A program made the position numbers and the translations under genes. Positions 35,112 through 46,564 of a stretch of 64,000 nt of DNA are shown one piece after another; positions within the stretch are counted from its first letter, which is position 1; each line of letters opens with the position of its first letter. The notes below the pieces were generated by a model. The model was given only the letters and a program-made list of their open reading frames with translations. It made no database searches and was not told the DNA's origin. The stretch is from assembly GCA_015178975.1 (NCBI GenBank), contig WHVD01000025.1:805655-869654 (forward strand), given 5' to 3'. This DNA is from Hysterangium stoloniferum. Lineage: Eukaryota; Basidiomycota; Agaricomycetes; Hysterangiales; Hysterangiaceae.

Positions 35112-36697
35112 CAGTGACCCAAAAAAGCATCCAGATGTTTGGTGAAATTGGAAAGATGGGTTTGTAGCTCCAGAAATAAAATAGATAAAATTCTGAATAA
35201 ATCAGAGGTAAGAGGTATACATCTGACCTACATGATGACATAAGCATGACATCATAGCTTTCCTTATCAGGGAAGTAGGAAATGAACAATGGACATGGTG
35301 CATCTGGACATTTTTTTTGCTCTGTCAACTGATACATGAAACTCAACTAAGGTTCATATAACTGTGGGAATTTCTGGTTAGGTTCAACAATGTCATATGA
35401 CCACATGTTTAATTTACATGAACCTTTGCCTCAATTCACCCCCCCACCACATGATGAAGAAGCACTCTACTGAAACAAGGCTCTCTGTCATTTCTCTTCT
35501 CCAGGAGGGTCACTCCTGCAGAACAATTGCTTCTAAACTTCATATTGGGCACTCTACAGTATCAGAAATTCGCTCCCAACTCCCTGGTCCACTTCCAACA
35601 CCTTCCAGAGGTTGTCCTCCCAAACTCTCCCCCAGGGATCATCACCACCTGGCTTGTTCTATCACCTCTGGACAGGTTGATAATGCCTCCCAAGCCAAGT
35701 CCCACCTCTCCCTCAATGTCTGCACACAGACAATTAGAAATGCATTGAAGAAAGAGAATTTGAAGGCTGTGGTGAAGGCCAAAAGACCTCTTCTTGCCTG
35801 TCGACACATCAAGGCTCGATATGAGTTTGCTATCAAGTACCAGCATTGGACTGAGGAGGACTGGTTTAGGGTTATCTTCTCAGATGAGACCAAAATCAAT
35901 CGTTTGGGCTCTGATGGGAGGTTGTGGGTATGGAAAAGACCAGGTTCTGCACTCACTCAGCAGCATATCAATGGAACTATCAAATTTGGAGGGGGGAGTC
36001 TAATGATTTGGGGATGTATGACAGCACATGGTGTGGGGTACATGTGCAAGATAGATAGGAGGATGGATGGGGAGATGTACAAGGACATATTGGAGGACTA
36101 CATCTTCAAAACAGTGGAGTATTATGGGATGGACAGGGAAAGGTTTGTCTTCCAGCAGGACAATGACCCTAAACACACTTGCAAGTTGGCCAAGGATTGG
36201 TTCAAGGACCATCAGGTGGAGGCTTTAGACTGGCCTGCACAGTCTCCAGACCTGAATCCAATAGAACACTTATGGTGGGAGTTGAAGAGAAGGCTTGGAA
36301 CATACCCTGAGGCACCCAAGAGCATATTGGAGCTCTGGGAGAGAGTGGAGGTGGAATGGGAGGGTATTCCAAGGGAGAAATGCCTTGAATTGATCAAGAG
36401 CATGCCTAGAAGGGTTGCTGCAGTACTAAAGGCCAAGGGGGGTACACTAAATACTGAAACTGGTAAAAACTAGTAATTAATTACAAGAGCAAAAAAAGTG
36501 TCCGGATGCACCATGTCCATTATTAATTTCCTACTTTCCTGATAAGGAAGGCTATGGTATTATGCTTATGTCATCATGTAGGTCAGATGTATACCTCTTA
36601 CCTCTGATTTATTCAGAATTTTATCTATTTTATTTCTGGAGCTGTAAACCCATCTTTCCAATTTCACCAAACATCCGGACACTTTTTTGGGTCACTG
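35112..36697 (+). mobile_element. Tc1-1, structurally intact Tc1/mariner element
   Basis: 1,586 bp, flanked by TA (35110-35111 and 36698-36699). Ends are CAGTGACCCAAAAAAGCATC and its inverse. The terminal inverted repeats are about 175 bp with only scattered mismatches (35112-35290 and 36523-36697). One uninterrupted transposase ORF lies between them. Confidence 0.95.
35397..36473 (+). CDS. Tc1-type DD34E transposase, intact
   Basis: Cut-and-paste transposase, 358 aa from ATG 35397; in-frame ATGs at 35451/35454 give a more typical start (MMKKHSTETRLSV). The N-terminal half has the paired helix-turn-helix type region (LSVISLLQEGHSCRTIASKL, then HSTVSEIRSQ). The catalytic part shows VIFSDETKI (first Asp), FQQDNDPKHTC (second Asp) and SPDLNPIEHLWWELKRRL (Glu). 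The second Asp and the Glu are separated by 34 residues, the DD34E spacing of Tc1. No stop or frameshift is present, so the protein could be active. The closest relative in the window is the broken transposase of Tc1-2. Confidence 0.95.
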   Translation: MTTCLIYMNLCLNSPPHHMMKKHSTETRLSVISLLQEGHSCRTIASKLHIGHSTVSEIRSQLPGPLPTPSRGCPPKLSPRDHHHLACSITSGQVDNASQAKSHLSLNVCTQTIRNALKKENLKAVVKAKRPLLACRHIKARYEFAIKYQHWTEEDWFRVIFSDETKINRLGSDGRLWVWKRPGSALTQQHINGTIKFGGGSLMIWGCMTAHGVGYMCKIDRRMDGEMYKDILEDYIFKTVEYYGMDRERFVFQQDNDPKHTCKLAKDWFKDHQVEALDWPAQSPDLNPIEHLWWELKRRLGTYPEAPKSILELWERVEVEWEGIPREKCLELIKSMPRRVAAVLKAKGGTLNTETGKN

Positions 36698-37342
36698 TAG
36701 TTCAAAACTCTGTGTATACTTGTGGCGTGCTCAGTGCCAAAAGAGACAGACACTTTTTTACCCAACAGACACCACCTCATAATGACTCAGAATGTCAAAC
36801 AGTGAGAGGTGTCCAGGGTGACGTCTCAGCTACTAAGCCAGTAGCATTACTAACAAACTGTTAGCTTCAGGACTCAAACCACGAAGGTTGAATCCCTTAC
36901 TCCTACTACTGCGCTCATCGATACCACTATCGATTTGTGCTGCTCTTACTCTTCCTAAGATAACCGATACCTCATTGGTTATCTTTCCTTTCTCAGTCTG
37001 TGAGCTGTACCAGGACGGTCAACTCCCCTATTTTCTTCACTAGCCATCGGGAGCAACTGCACAATTGCTCTAGTGACGTGTATCATGTCTTCTTACTAGT
37101 ACTGTTAGTCTAGTAAGCTCTAGTATTGTACTCGATAGTCGATACTTGCTCATCGTGCTTAAATAGTCAATATTCTTTGTATATTGAGCGGTCAGAATCC
37201 AGCAACTCTTCACATCTAGATTATGGAAGTATGGTGCCATTACATAAGATCCAAATATGGAAATATTACAAATATTTATATACAAGAGACTCATGCGAAG
37301 GGTTTTTTTGCTGACCACTCTGACCCACAAAACTACTTATAT

Positions 37343-39197
37343 TCAGTACTTGGTATAGCCACCCTTTGCCTTCAACACAGCTGCAACCTGTTAAGGAGTG
37401 CACAGAGCTTATCAGAGGGTTTCCAGAGAAACCCATGGGAAAGCCAGTAGGACTTGGCTTCAGCTTATAGGCTGCACCCTCGCAAGATTGTGTTGTCCAA
37501 TTTCAGACAGGTGGACGGGAATCCCGGGGCATCCGGGAGTAGTTGGTGGGTTGAGAGGTTGGGTGGTGATGGATCAGAGGTTGAGCAATAGATAGGTCAG
37601 AGCCCATAGGCTCCAATGAGATAAATAGTGGTGTGTTTCACAGAGAGGGATAGAGTGGGAAATATAATGAGATTACTGGGGGAAATCTAAGCTGAAAACT
37701 TAGTTGATTTTCTGGCCAGATTGTATGTACAACATTAGCTAGTTTATATAGACTGCAGAGTATATGCAATACCAAATCCAGTAATAATGAGATCCAAACA
37801 AGTAATCATGAAAGGAGATAAGTAAACACCAAATTTGGGGTTAGGAACAGAATGGAACAGAGTGGAGTCCAAAACGTGACAGGTCATTAGACCAAAATGG
37901 GATTGGGGCAGGAGCAGAGTCTGAAATGTGACAGGTCATTTGACCATAATGGGAACAGGGATCAGATAGAGAGCTGATGGGTTTTCCGAGAAGAGTCTGG
38001 TGGCTGATGTGTGGGACAGGGTCGAGAATAGACAGGGATGGCGTGTATGGGGTCTGGGCAGGTATTCCGGTGACTGGTACATGAGATAACGAAAGGTTGG
38101 GCATGGACAGGTCTGATGTCTGGGTTCTGGCGGGTATTCCAGTAAACTGATAATTGGTGCATAAAGGGTGCAGGTGCATATATAGTAATGCCCGGAGTCC
38201 AGCGAGTTTTCCAGTCATGACACAACACTCCTAGGCATACTCTCAATCAAATTCTGACACACCTCTGCATCAATCTTGTTCCACTCCTCCTCCACCCTTT
38301 CCCACAACTCCAGTATCTCTTTTGGTTCAACCTCATACTCTCCCAGCCTCTTCTTGATATGATCCTACAAGTGTTCAATGGGGTTGAGGTCTGGAGACTG
38401 TGCTGGCCATGGGAGGACATTGAAATTATTATTTTGAAACCAAGTCTGGGCCTTCTTGCAAGTATGCTTGGGGTCATTATCTTGCTGGAAGATGACATCA
38501 TCCACAGATTTTCCATAATAGTTGAAGCTGGCTTGAAGGTCCCCCTCCATAATCTTGAGATAAAGGTCTCCATTAATTCTCCCATCTATCTTGCAAGCAT
38601 ACCCAGGTCCTTCCCACAGCATGCACCCCCTTACCATCATAGATCCTCCTCCAAACTTCTGAGTCCCCTGAACCAGCCTGTTACTCAAGCCCTCCCCAGT
38701 CTTTTTCCAGGCCCACTTCCTCCCATCTGACCCAACCTGTTGATTTTGGTTTCATCAGACCACACCACCTTCTTCCAGTCCTCAACAGTGCAATTCTGAT
38801 GTGCTATAGCAAAGTCCATCCTTGCCTTCTTATGCTTCTTGCTAAGAAGGGGCTGTTTCTTCTTTATCACACCCTTCATCCCAACCATCTTGAGATGATT
38901 GCACACAGTTTGGGTAGAAATGGACTAGTTGGTGAGATTCCTAAGGGCTTTGGTCACATCAACAGCAGTGTCAGCCTTCCCAGAGCTGATGAGACACTGT
39001 GCATAGTGAATGTTGGTAGGGGAAAGCTTTGGGGGATGACCACCAATGGACTTAGGGAGATGAGAACAATGCTTAGAGCAAAGCTTTGAGACTGTGCCAA
39101 TGCTATGACCAGTAGAAACTGCAATGTGGCTAGCTGAATGACCAGCATCAAGCAGTGAGAGGATATGATTCTGGCTGGCAAGAGACAAAGTGTGCAT
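37343..39197 (-). pseudogene. Tc1-2 transposase remnant, cut by a fam3 LTR
   Basis: Starts near ATG 39197 (MHTLSLASQNHILSLLDAGH). It continues with VWSDETKINRLG, FQQDNDPKHTCKKA and SPDLNPIEHL, so the DDE residues are still visible. Stops occur after ALRNLTN, after the Gly-rich stretch near 38690 and after NPIEHL. The fam3 LTR at 37389-38222 lies between MPRSVV and VAAVLKAKGG. The frame ends at 37343. Confidence 0.85.
37389..38222 (-). repeat. fam3 solo LTR inside the Tc1-2 transposase
   Basis: 834 bp. On the minus strand it starts TGTCATGACTGG and ends ACTCCTTAACA. It is flanked by CAACC and CAACA, a 5-bp target duplication with one change. Reading across the duplication restores the transposase frame locally. 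Confidence 0.85.
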
Positions 39198-39799
39198 CTT
39201 GGGAATTGGGGTATTACTAGTTGCTAAAGGTGATATATTTATACTCCAGTACAACATGTTCATGTGACATCACGTGATTTTGTTGATATGAACCTAATTG
39301 GAGGTAAACAATCAACAAGGTCACATGACTATAAGTATTTATAGTCATCAAAGTTGCCAACAAAAAAAAACCCTTCACATAAGTCTCTTGTATATAAATA
39401 TTTCTAATATTTCCATATTTGGAGCTTATGTAATGGCACCATACTTCCATAATCTAGATATGATAGAGTATATTCACAAATATTCTTGATATTTTTGCAT
39501 TTTTATTATTTGAGTTATCAGGGATATAAGTCTGAAGTACAAAACATGCAAAGGGTTTTTTGAGTCACTGTATTTGGTAACTTGTCCATTGACAAGTATT
39601 CATTCATTTGTTTGTTATGTTCCTAATTCAGAACTTCTATCCTAATCCATTCTTATTGTGATCCCAATCTGTAATACAATAGCCAGAGGATCTATATTAA
39701 TTTCCATGCATTTGTACTTACATCTTAGATCTGATATTGACCCGGTTAGCTTATTTCTCTTCTCTTTCTGTATACTCAATATTTGAAACTCTTTGGAAC

Positions 39800-41108
39800 T
39801 GTTACGACCGTGTCGTAACCCATGTCGCAACCCGATGGTCTCTGAGAATACTACAGTCTATCGATGTTCCAAGTTATTGATCAAGTCATCATTTCGGCAA
39901 CCTTCGGAATACCGACACTGACGTATACCTTCACGGCAATCAAACCTCATTTACGCCCCTGTCAAAATATACTCTACCATCTGGTTATGCTTTGATACGT
40001 CCCCTTTCATTATGATGATCCGTTTTACTCTATGTTTCACATATGCCCATATATACCTGTAGCCCATGGACTATTCCCTTTTCTTGTAATCCCGCTCTCG
40101 GCTAAATCTTGGCTTCCGATCTTATTGTAACCTTCCGGTTCCTAGTCAAGCTTATTTGTCAATGCTGTTTTCCGCTCTTCCCTTAGTTAGTAGTTTCTAG
40201 ACGCTGATAACTCGTATATAAGACCCGCTGTAATGTAACTACTGGACAATCAGAATATCGACTTAGAATATCGACTTAGATCGACTTATATACCCCTCTA
40301 ATTTCTGACTCCATTATCTATTCACAAACACCACATTCCGACTCCATCCGATTTACGATCCAATTTACATTTACAACTTCAACCTCTAATCTCTCTCAGT
40401 CTCCGACTCTCTCAGTCTCCGACTCTTTCAGTCTCCGACTCTCTCAGTCTCCGACTCTTTCAGTCTCCGACTCTCTCAGTCTCCGACTCTCTCAGTCTCC
40501 GACTCTCTCAGTCTCCGACTCTCTCAGTCTCCGACTCTCTCAGTCTCCGACTCTCTCAGTCTCCGACTCTCTCAGTCTCCGACTCTCTCAGTCTCCGACT
40601 CTCAATCTCCGACTCTCAGTCCCCGACTCTCAGTCTCCGACTCTCTCAGTCTCCGACTCTCTCAGTCTCCGACTCTCTCAGTCTCCGACTCTCTCAGTCT
40701 CCGACTCTCTCAGTCTCCGACTCTCTCAGTCTCCGACTCTCAGTCCCCGACTCTCAATCTCCGACTCTCAGTCCCCGACTCTCAGTCTCCGACTCTCAGT
40801 CTCCGACTCTCAGTCTCCGACTCTCAGTCTCCGACTCTCAGTCTCCGACTCTCAGTCTCCGACTCTCAGTCTCCGACTCTCAGTCTCCGACTCTTGGTCT
40901 CCGACCCCTCAGCCCAACCCTCGACTGATCCTTCGGTTTCCGATCGGTAGTTTACCGAGAGGTTTACTTGAAAGGACTAGTTTCTGCCCACCCGAAATTT
41001 AAGGACACCTGACGGTAACTTGCGAGGGCGCAGCACATAAGCTGAAGCCAAGTCCTTCCGTTCGGTCCCTGTCGGTCTGCCGACATCCGTCAGTTTCTGC
41101 TCTTAACA
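39800..41108 (+). repeat. fam1 solo LTR enlarged by a minisatellite
   Basis: Starts TGTTACGACCGTG and ends GCTCTTAACA, flanked by the 5-bp duplication GGAAC (39795-39799 and 41109-41113). At 1,309 bp it is about 570 bp longer than other fam1 LTRs because of the array at 40393-40892. Confidence 0.95.
40393..40892. repeat. 14-bp/12-bp minisatellite in the fam1 LTR
   Basis: About 37 units of CTCTCAGTCTCCGA, with a 12-bp derivative CTCAGTCTCCGA in the second half and CTCAGTCCCCGA variants. The other fam1 LTRs carry only one or two diverged units at this spot. Confidence 0.95.
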
Positions 41109-41333
41109 GGAACTCTGAATATCCATACGCTCTCTGACACTTATCATTCCTCTGAAATTAAGGACATCTGAGTGTTTGCATAGAGGTGCAGCACATATGT
41201 AAGCTGAAGCCAAGCCCTGACCCTACCTGGAAGTATCCAAATTCCCAGTTATTTCCTGATAGTTCCAAAATAGTTCCTGATGCGGAACTTAACAGATCTC
41301 ACACTTATGACTTGCTCATCATGGATCCCAAAT

Positions 41334-42165
41334 TGTTACGACTGGAATTCCTGCCAGACTCCAGGCACTAACTTATATGCACCCACACACTATACACACC
41401 CATTGTCAGTTCACCGGAATTCCCGCCAGACTCCATACATCAGACTTGTCTACGTTCAACTTCATTACATCATGTATCAGTCACCAGAATTCCCGCCAGA
41501 CTCCGTCCCTGTCTATGTATGTCCGACCTCATCCCATGCATCAGTCACTGGACCCCGCTTGGAAAACCCATCATCACCCTAACTAAGCCCCATTCCCATT
41601 TTAGTCAAATGACCTGTCACGATTTGGACTCCGCCCCCACTCTGTTTCCCATTATGGTTTATGATTTGTCACAATTTGGACTCCACTCTGTTCTGTTCCA
41701 TTTCTAACACCAAATTTGGTGTTTACTATTCTTGTTTTATGTTTTGCTAGTTTCGTTTCATTATTACTGGATTTGGTATGTTATTCATTCCATGGTCTAT
41801 ATAGTCTGGCAGATGTTGTACATACAATCCAGTCAGAAAATCGGCTTAGATTCCCCCCAGTAATCTAATACCTTTTCTGCTCTAAACTCCTCCTTGAATC
41901 ACACTGCTCTTGCTAGTTGGAGCCCACGGGCTCCGATGCATCTATCTCTCTTATTTATCTTGGCTCCTGACCTCTCGACCCACGACCTCCGACCTACGAC
42001 CCCTCGACCCACAAACCCCACCCAGACTCCCTGGGATTCCCATCCGCCTGTCTGAAATTGGACAACACGATCTCACAAGGGCGCAGCCTATAAGCTGAAG
42101 CCAAGTCCTACCAGATATCCCACGGGTTTCTCCAGAAACCCACCGTGTACATACCCACCCTAACA
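41334..42165 (+). repeat. fam3 solo LTR
   Basis: 832 bp from TGTTACGACTGG to CCACCCTAACA, flanked by the exact 5-bp duplication CAAAT (41329-41333 and 42166-42170). It contains the CCAGTCAGAAAAT motif and the U5 block. Confidence 0.95.
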
Positions 42166-43821
42166 CAAATGTAAAGCTACCAAAGGACCATCTCAACTTC
42201 AATCCCTTTGCAACTCTACACCACCCAGCCTGACACTCTAGCTTAGCTGTTGCTGATGACATGTAGGGATTCCTGAAGAAGCAAAGTGAGTGCAAAGAAA
42301 TCAATGTAAGCAACAGGACTAATACATGTGGAGTGGGAGGTGGATGGGTGAAATAAGGCAGAGTAGAGGTGAAAGTGACAACAAGGGTGGGTATGTCACA
42401 TATTTCAACCAAGTTCCTACTGGCAGTATATAAGGACTGGATTTTGAGATTGATATAATATACTAGGATCTGTGGTTTTTATAGAAATAATGTGGAGGTG
42501 AATGGGAGTTATGTAGAGCCAGAAAATAACATACAATCTGCTAACCTATAGCTCCACATAATTTTTACATTCACTATGTTGTTAGGGTAATAATAGGATA
42601 TATTATTTTGCCACCAAATTCTATCTATTAATATTAAACTGGCACCTCTGACAATGCAATCAGTTCCTTCTCTTCATCTTCCCAGTCATCCTGACTGCCC
42701 TAGACCTTGTTTTCTGTTCTCCTTTCTTGCCTTCCCACTCTCAGCCACCACCACTTCCCAAGTACTTGGGTATTGCTCTGGATCTGTACACTTCGACCTG
42801 CAATGGTTCAAATGATGAGCAGGGGGCTTCCAGTGACATTGGATGTGTTGCAAGTGGTGGCACCTGATCTTTGGGCACAATGGGGATAGGGGTTAGAGGG
42901 AGCAGGTGGACTCATAAGTGGGTTGATTTCTGGAAGGAGAAGCATGTTGAATTGGTCCCATCATTTTGGACCCCCCATGACTTGTTTCTCACTAGAAAAC
43001 CCTCATCATCTCATTATCAGAGCCTCCACTGATGTCATTACCCCCACAGCACCCCCAATACTTGTTTCTAGTACACTCCAGCCCCATTCGATCTCTGCTC
43101 CATCTACTCCTTTTTCCATCTCCACATATACTCTTATTTGCCACCTAGTATTGATTCTCAGTACCATGTATTAGTTTTTATCTTTCCCCACCTCATCATC
43201 ACTTCCCTTTGATCTGTCCTACACTTTGCTTCTCTTATAAGCCTTCTGATCACCATCTCAATATAGTATAAAGTTCTTTCCATGTACACTACAGTTCTTC
43301 AGTTTGAATATCAACTTAGATTAGCCCCTCTTAGTTTTTTGCCTTTTCCCCTCATCACTATATTCTTAAAGAGTAGTCTCTGGCAAGCCATGACTCTCTA
43401 CTCTTTGACTCTTAGTGACTTGGCCCCCCAGTCAATTAAGCTAAGTGTTGATTTCTACTCCTGTCATACTCTTTGCTCTGTTTGAAATACTGGAGCAACC
43501 TGATAGTTTGTGTGAGGGTATAAGTTGAAGCCAACCTCTATGGTTATAGAGCTGGACCTCCTGACTAGTACAATCTCTATTGTCAGCCCCCTGATTTAAC
43601 TTGTTTCCTATCATCAGCCCTCTGACTTAGAGCATTCCTCCTCTTCCTGGCTTAGATCTTAACAGCAATGTTGGGGGACTGTCTGAGTTGTCACCATCTG
43701 AGTTGTGGTAACTAGGACTACCAGTGCTGACATTCTCCCTGTCATGTATTGTAGTTACTAATTGATCTTCTGAGTGTAATCCAGTAGCTTTGAGTGCAGC
43801 CAGAATTGTCTTTGTTGAGTT
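42166..43821. other. LTR-like debris, no gene seen
   Basis: Around 43200-43667 the sequence resembles the 3' part of the LTR families (GGGTATAAGTTGAAGCCAAC, then an end CTTAGATCTTAACA). A matching 5' end was not found. Short frames elsewhere show no motif. Confidence 0.4.
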
Positions 43822-45645
43822 TCATGGCTGCTGCAAGATGACTGTAGTGTTTGTATTGGTTCCACTGTAAAGTTGTTCATTCCACAGGTTCAACATTTTC
43901 TTGACTATGCCATTATTGACTAGAAGGAACTCGAGGTATGTATGTATAAAAATCTTCCTCATAATCAATATGTACATGTTGCCAAACCCTGACACTGAAA
44001 GTGTGCATCATGCAACAGGGCAAAATGAGCCTGTAAAACAAACAAATAATTAGTAAGTTAAACATAGTTAAAGTGCATCATTTACACAGATTGCAGTTGC
44101 AGCAATAGCTCCTGGGGTAATTTCAGATATACCCCACTTACTTGTTATGACCTGTTCCCAGATACTTCAACATCCGATATTATCCAAAACATCCAACTTT
44201 CCACCCCAAGTCTCTGATCCAACTTCCCACCTCAATATCTGATCCTGACTCCTGACTACAAAACATTTATAGTTCCCATACTTCTGGATCTCATCCTTGT
44301 TCTGCATTTGGTAACTTGTCGGCTGACAAGTATTTACTCATTTGCTTGTTGTATTCCTGTTTCAGAACACTACTGAATCTGTCTTATTGTGATCTTAGTT
44401 TGTGATACAATAACAAGAGAACTTATATTAGTTTCCACAAATTTGTACTTTACCTTAGATCTGATATTGACTTAGTTTCTTATACCTTCCTTCATTCTGT
44501 ACACTTGATATTCAGAACTCTTTGGAACTCTGAATATTTGTATACTTCCAATGTAAATCCCATCTCTAAAATTAAGGACTTCCGAGTCTTTGCATAGAGG
44601 TGCAGCACATAAGCTAAAGCCAATGTCCTGACCCTATTTGAAGGTTCCTGAGTTCCTGGTCACTTTCCAATAGTTCTGGAATAAGTTCCCGACATGGCAC
44701 TTAACATTATTTGGTCGGTGCAGTGAGCCTAGGTCACATATAATTGCTTTGTAAACCTGTAGATACTGTTCCTAAGTTGAAAATAAAAATACTTAGATAC
44801 AGATCACTCACCTGAATGAGGAACAATTTCTTGATGTCAATTTTACTGCAGTAGTCATGGTGAAGGATAGGTGTAAAAGGTTCATACTAGCTTTCACCCA
44901 CCCAATAAGCTCACAATATTTTTTTCATGCCAGTTGTGGTTTGCAAAATCAGCTATGTTGGGTATGTTGAAGAGGTGTGGGCCACAGATGCAACAAACAT
45001 GGGCAACAGCATCAGAATGGGCCTGGTTCATTCCCTCCTTGAACTAGGTATAATCAGTGAAGATAAAAGAATAAAAATGAAAAGAGACTTACATGGGTCT
45101 GAAAATACAAGTTTTTGACCAGCTCTGGGTCACAGTAGTCATGTGGGAGAGCCTTCAGCAGGTCAAGGTACTCTCCCTGTTGCTTACCCTCTATGTTTTT
45201 GAATTGGTCATCCAGATGGTATTTAGGGTCTGGGGTGGTCTTTAACAGTACTTCCATATTTCCAATCCAGAGGACATACATCAGGGTGTACTTGCCAGCA
45301 ATCTGACAGATCCTCTCTGCAACCATGTCCTTGCCCTGGCTCATGACACTGTTCATAGGTCCAGTGGTGGCTGCATCTGTGTTGAGGGCAGGAGTGGTGG
45401 CTGCATGGGTTGCTACAGCTAGCTGCCTCTTCAAGTCAATGTTCTGGTGTTTGAGCTCATTGAAATGGGCCTGTGTGTCAGTATTCATGAGAATAAACCT
45501 ATATATAGAAATCCAGGGATGAGTGGCTGTTAGTGCTGATAAGACTGTAGCACACCTGCTCATTCTGTTGAGCATCATGGTCCAAATTGCTGCTGCTGTA
45601 GAGGGCAAGCTGGTCCACTTCATCCTCAAGTTCATCACTTGGCAT
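43822..45645 (-). pseudogene. Broken gene of a conserved Agaricomycete family, split by a fam2 LTR
   Basis: Minus-strand pieces join through GT-AG introns. They are MPSDELEDEVDQLALYSSS (45645), then AHFNELKHQNIDLKRQ and MVAERICQIAGKYTLMYVLW, then a Cys/His-containing exon ending near 44900. Next come KIDIKKLFLIQ and EQYLQVYKAIICDLGSLHRP. The fam2 LTR follows, then KWGISEITPGAIAATAIC, AHFALLHDAHFQCQG and a tail ending VKKMLNLWNEQLY (stop 43822). Removing the LTR and one target duplication restores the frame at RPNKWG. At least three small frameshifts remain, so it is dead. The order resembles the abundant, often transposon-associated Agaricomycete proteins grouped near DUF6532. That naming is from memory and weak. 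Confidence 0.6.
44143..44706 (+). repeat. fam2 solo LTR
   Basis: 564 bp from TGTTATGACCTGTTCC to GGCACTTAACA, flanked by TTACT and TTATT (5-bp duplication with one change). It sits inside a coding exon of the broken gene. Confidence 0.9.
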
Positions 45646-45902
45646 GCTTTTGTTATGTTATCCAGGGAGCTGGAAGAGTTGGATATTTGCTGATGGCATT
45701 GGCCTATAATAGCTAGGATCTTAGGAGAGGTGGTTGTGGTAGATAATACTTATGTGCAGCCATGAGCCAGGCATGACTGGAGTAGTACACACACCAGTCT
45801 CACAATAATTAATGTAATTAATGTGATAAGAATTATTTGCACACTTTGTGAGTTAAAAAAATTAAGGGCATACATCTAATAATACAAGTATGAACCCAGA
45901 GA
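45646..45902. other. Short spacer
   Basis: Upstream flank of the broken gene. No feature recognised. Confidence 0.4.
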
Positions 45903-46564
45903 TGTTGTCAGGAACTGGAAAACCTGCCAGCCTCCGGGCCTCCGGGCCTCCGGGCCTCCGGGCCCCCGGACCCCGTCCTACATGCTCCCGACCCTCTATA
46001 TTGTATAGTTACAACCGGAGTTCCCGCCGGAGCCCGCATGTCGACTTGTTTATGCCTGACTCTGTACGCACCCCACCTGTCTGCACCTAACCCTCTGTCT
46101 CATACACCAGTCCTCAGACTCCACCGGACTCCGGACTCCACTCTATGTACACCCGACACTCTGTGTCTTATGTACCAGTCACCGGACTCCAACCGGACTC
46201 CTGGAACCCCTCTAACAGAGCATAGAACCCCGCTCCTGTTATCTGTCTCTGCGTCTCACACACCAGTCATCGGAAAACCCACCAGACCCCACCGGACCTC
46301 CTGCACATCAAACCTGTCTATACCTGACACTATCTTGTGCACCAAGTCACCGGACTCCGACCGGACTTCCGGAACCCCTCTAACTGAGCCCCGCTCCAGT
46401 TACGGTTAAATGATCTGTCATGATTCGTTCTCCGCTCCCGTTCCGTTCCGTCCCTAATTCCCAGTTTAGTATTTACTTGTTTCGTTTTATGTTTAATAGT
46501 TCTGCCTCTCATTAATACCAGATTTGGTATTATTACATTTCACAGTCTATATAAGTCTGCTATA
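45903..46564 (+). repeat. Old fam3-like LTR, truncated by Gypsy-C
   Basis: Starts TGTTGTCAGGAACTGG. It shows fam3 traits: repeated GCCTCCGG units, an ACCAGATTTGGTATT block and TATATAAGTCTGC. It stops at 46564, where the 3' LTR of Gypsy-C begins. The missing part should lie beyond the right edge, on the far side of Gypsy-C. Confidence 0.65.

Larger units (their letters stand above)
34987..37214 (+). repeat. LTR-X, solo LTR in the left TIR of Tc1-2, split by Tc1-1
   Basis: Starts TGTGAAGGG and ends CTCTTCACA (TGTGAAG/CTTCACA terminal inverted repeat). It is flanked by the 5-bp duplication TCTAG (34982-34986 and 37215-37219). Without Tc1-1 it is about 640 bp. No other copy is seen in the window. 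Confidence 0.85.
34871..39570 (-). mobile_element. Tc1-2, degenerate Tc1/mariner element holding other insertions
   Basis: Ends are CAGTGACTCAAAAAACCCTT at 34871 and its inverse at 39570, flanked by TA. The long terminal inverted repeats continue inward; the left one is interrupted at 34986 by LTR-X and resumes at 37215. Its transposase pseudogene lies on the minus strand and is cut by a fam3 LTR. Confidence 0.9.
34734..41294 (+). repeat. fam2 LTR split by several nested insertions
   Basis: The pieces 34734-34868, 39573-39799 and 41114-41294 together give one fam2 LTR of about 545 bp, starting TGTTATGATCC and ending GGAACTTAACA. Its middle is interrupted by Tc1-2 (TA duplication) and a fam1 LTR (GGAAC duplication). 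Flanking duplication of this oldest layer is no longer clear. Confidence 0.85.

Noticed and set aside
36870..36935. tRNA-like sequence on the minus strand inside LTR-X
   Set aside because: A-box and B-box resemblances exist, but I could not pair an acceptor stem. Probably chance.
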